The position numbers and the translations under genes were made by a program. Shown in pieces: positions 15,619 to 17,212 of a stretch of 17,212 bases of DNA (the stretch's first letter is position 1; each line of letters opens with the position of its first letter). Source of the stretch: Chitinophaga pinensis (lineage in GTDB: Bacteria; Planctomycetota; Phycisphaerae; Phycisphaerales; SM1A02). The notes under the pieces were generated by a model. It was given only the letters and a program-made list of their open reading frames with translations, had not been told where the DNA came from and ran no database searches. Location: assembly GCA_943329105.2 (NCBI GenBank), contig CALQCP020000021.1, positions 1 to 17,212 of the forward strand. The letters are read 5' to 3'.

Positions 15619-16320
15619 TCAGGCGCCGGAGACGGTTCGTTGCTCAATGCGTTTTTCAGAAACGGTCACCACGATGCGCTGCACAAAGATCCCGGGCGTG
15701 TCCACGTCATCGGGGTCAATGTCACCCAGCGCCACCAGTTCTTCTACTTCGGCAATGGTGATGGCGCCGCAGGTGGCGGCCATGGGGTTGAAGTTGCGGG
15801 CGGTCTTTCGATACACCAAATTTCCTGCCGGGTCAGCTTTCCACGCCTTGACCAATGAAAGATCGGTGCGAATGCCCCGCTCGAGCACGTATTCGGCGCC
15901 ATCAAATTCCATGTGTGGCTTGCCGTCAGCAACCACCGTTCCCACGCCAGTCTTGGTGTAGAAGCCCGCGATCCCAGCGCCACCGGCGCGCATGCGTTCC
16001 GCCAGGGTTCCTTGCGGCGTGAACTCCAACTGCAGCTCGCCGCTCATGTATTGCCGCTCAAACTCAGCGTTCTCGCCCACATAGCTGGAGATCATCTTGC
16101 GAATCTGCCGGGTCTGCAGCAAGAGCCCAAGCCCCCAGTCATCGACGCCAGCATTGTTGGAGACGCAGGTCAATTCGCGGGCACCGGAATCCCGGAGCGC
16201 CATGATGAGTTGCTCCGGAATGCCGCACAGGCCGAATCCGCCCACGGCAACACTCATGCCATCCTGAACGATGCCTGCAAGCGCGCTCGCTGGTGACTCA
16301 TAGACCTTACTCGCTGCCAT
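15619..16320 (-). CDS. scoA: Succinyl-CoA:3-ketoacid CoA-transferase subunit A
   Basis: Subunit A of the two-subunit enzyme that moves CoA between succinyl-CoA and acetoacetate in ketone-body or acetoacetate use. The 233-residue length is typical. The family signature is clear: DGMSVAVGGFGLCGIPEQLI (about 20-39), then SNNAGVDDWGLG, ISSYVGENAEFERQYMSGE, ELEFTPQG-like ELQLEFTPQGTLAERMRAGG, and GIAGFYTKTGVGT. A strong AGGAG lies 9 bases before the ATG. The catalytic Glu of this family is on subunit B, which normally follows directly, but no subunit B gene follows here: the next gene downstream is the secreted protein of the T2SS locus. Unless B is elsewhere in the genome this subunit would be inactive. 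AtoD-type naming is an alternative. Confidence 0.95.
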   Translation of the reverse strand: MAASKVYESPASALAGIVQDGMSVAVGGFGLCGIPEQLIMALRDSGARELTCVSNNAGVDDWGLGLLLQTRQIRKMISSYVGENAEFERQYMSGELQLEFTPQGTLAERMRAGGAGIAGFYTKTGVGTVVADGKPHMEFDGAEYVLERGIRTDLSLVKAWKADPAGNLVYRKTARNFNPMAATCGAITIAEVEELVALGDIDPDDVDTPGIFVQRIVVTVSEKRIEQRTVSGA

Positions 16321-16393
16321 GTATCAGATCTCCTGCGTTTCACGCGTTGTGGTGCAGAAGTGTAACCCCGGCGCGGCTAGGCTTGCTGTTGCC
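16321..16393. promoter_or_regulatory. Divergent promoter region between scoA and transporter
   Basis: These 73 bases separate two divergently transcribed genes and must hold scoA's start signals, including AGGAG at 16330-16334 (minus strand). I see no convincing -35/-10 pair on either strand. Promoters could overlap the coding starts. Confidence 0.4.
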
Positions 16394-17212
16394 GTGAAAC
16401 GCCGATCGACACTATCTCTGATTGCCTTGCTCCTGGTGCTTTCGGCCATGCCCGACACCATGGCCGCGCCAGTCTTGAAGGAATTGTTTGTTGATCGCTA
16501 CGGCGCAACCGTCAAGGAAGCGCAGGTATTCATGGCGATCAACCTGCTTGGCGCGGTCGCTGCGGTGCCGCTGCTCCTGTGGTGGCGCCGTCGTGCGGAA
16601 CCGGTGCGGATGCTCGTCATCGCTTCGCTAGCCGACGCAGTGCTCTTGGGGCTCCTGTCGGCTCCCATTGGACTGTGGTCATCGCTCGCCGTGCGCGCAG
16701 CGGAGGGCATCACCGATGTGGTGGTGTTCGCTTCGCTCTTTGACTTAGTTCGGCGTAATTCCGGACCGCATGCCGCGCGTGGCCTTGGCCTTGCATCGAC
16801 GCCGCTCCTACTTGGTCTTGGACTCGGCGCCGTCGCTGGTGGGCTGGCAGCGCAGCGTGTTGCGGGCGTGAGTGACGACGCGGCTTCGGGGTCGGACGTG
16901 GCACTTGCTGTCTTTGGGGTGTCCGCGCTTGCCAGCGTGTTGGTGGCCATTGGCGCGCTGGTCTTTCGACGTTGGCTCGGTGGGATCGCCGCCGTTGAGC
17001 CGGAGACCGGGCCGTTGGTTGCCAGCGGCGCCTCGCATGCCGGGCGCGTTCCCTTGGGGCGGCTTGACGATCGCCCGCGACCGCTCCTGTGGAGTTGCGT
17101 GATGGCATTCTTCGACCGCGCCACGGGTGGTCTCATTACCACCACGCTTCCGTTGGTATTGGCTGGATTTCTTGGTTACAGCAAGGGTCAACGGGGCTGG
17201 TTGATTGGGCTG
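16394..17212 (+). CDS. Major facilitator superfamily transporter (3' end missing)
   Basis: The 273 visible codons encode a polytopic membrane protein cut by the right edge. About seven membrane segments can be seen, near residues 5-20, 44-63, 72-94, 96-118, 130-152, 168-190 and 230-257. A hydrophilic loop (about 192-228) between the sixth and seventh fits the central cytoplasmic loop of MFS transporters. The N-terminal segment ends SAMPDTMAAPVLKELFVDRYG, a typical MFS layout with a short first loop. No substrate can be inferred. The start is uncertain: GTG at 16394 gives a normal N-terminus, while an in-frame GTG at 16352 adds 14 residues. No clear Shine-Dalgarno site was found. The long antisense frame at 16498-17145 is a shadow. 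Confidence 0.82.
   Translation, partial: MKRRSTLSLIALLLVLSAMPDTMAAPVLKELFVDRYGATVKEAQVFMAINLLGAVAAVPLLLWWRRRAEPVRMLVIASLADAVLLGLLSAPIGLWSSLAVRAAEGITDVVVFASLFDLVRRNSGPHAARGLGLASTPLLLGLGLGAVAGGLAAQRVAGVSDDAASGSDVALAVFGVSALASVLVAIGALVFRRWLGGIAAVEPETGPLVASGASHAGRVPLGRLDDRPRPLLWSCVMAFFDRATGGLITTTLPLVLAGFLGYSKGQRGWLIGL

Noticed and set aside
16498..17145. 215-codon minus-strand frame opposite the transporter
   Set aside because: The plus strand has clear membrane segments continuing to the window edge; the antisense frame is hydrophilic and without recognisable features.

Overview
The window is dominated by one long minus-strand locus encoding a type II secretion system (T2SS). Read in the direction of transcription, from high to low coordinates, the order is: a secreted protein of unknown function, gspE, gspF, gspG, gspH, gspI, gspJ, gspK, gspL, gspM, gspC, gspD. 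gspD runs off the left edge with its last residues missing. Most genes overlap by a few bases or are separated by fewer than 25. The exceptions are a 134-base gap before gspG and a 206-base gap before gspD. No prepilin peptidase (gspO), gspN or pilotin gene is visible.

The organism looks like a high-GC bacterium with a Gram-negative envelope. I favour a planctomycete, perhaps of the Phycisphaerae type. The reasons are the RRA|FTLIEL style of prepilin cleavage site (Ala instead of Gly before the cut), the generally weak Shine-Dalgarno sites, and the many Gly/Ala/Ser/Pro-rich inserts. This is inference from style, not from a database match.

The parts fit together as a complete secretion machine. 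GspE is the cytoplasmic ATPase. GspF, GspL, GspM and GspC form the inner-membrane platform, with GspL carrying PilM-like and PilN-like parts, GspM PilO-like and GspC PilP-like. GspG is the major pseudopilin and GspH, I, J and K are minor ones. GspD is the outer-membrane secretin. The unusual features cluster in the parts outside the cytoplasm. GspD appears to have four secretin_N repeats after N0 where three are usual, three of them with Gly-rich inserts. GspC and GspL both carry long disordered stretches that end in the same roughly 40-residue C-terminal module. GspJ has a Gly-rich tail of about 115 residues, and GspK has a textbook EF-hand-like loop. Together these suggest a T2SS stretched for a wide periplasm, with a shared docking tail not found in the textbook system.

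At the right end lie a minus-strand scoA (subunit A of a succinyl-CoA:3-ketoacid CoA-transferase, without its subunit B partner) and a divergent plus-strand transporter of the major facilitator type, cut by the window edge. No RNA genes, insertion sequences, CRISPR arrays or phage genes were recognised.
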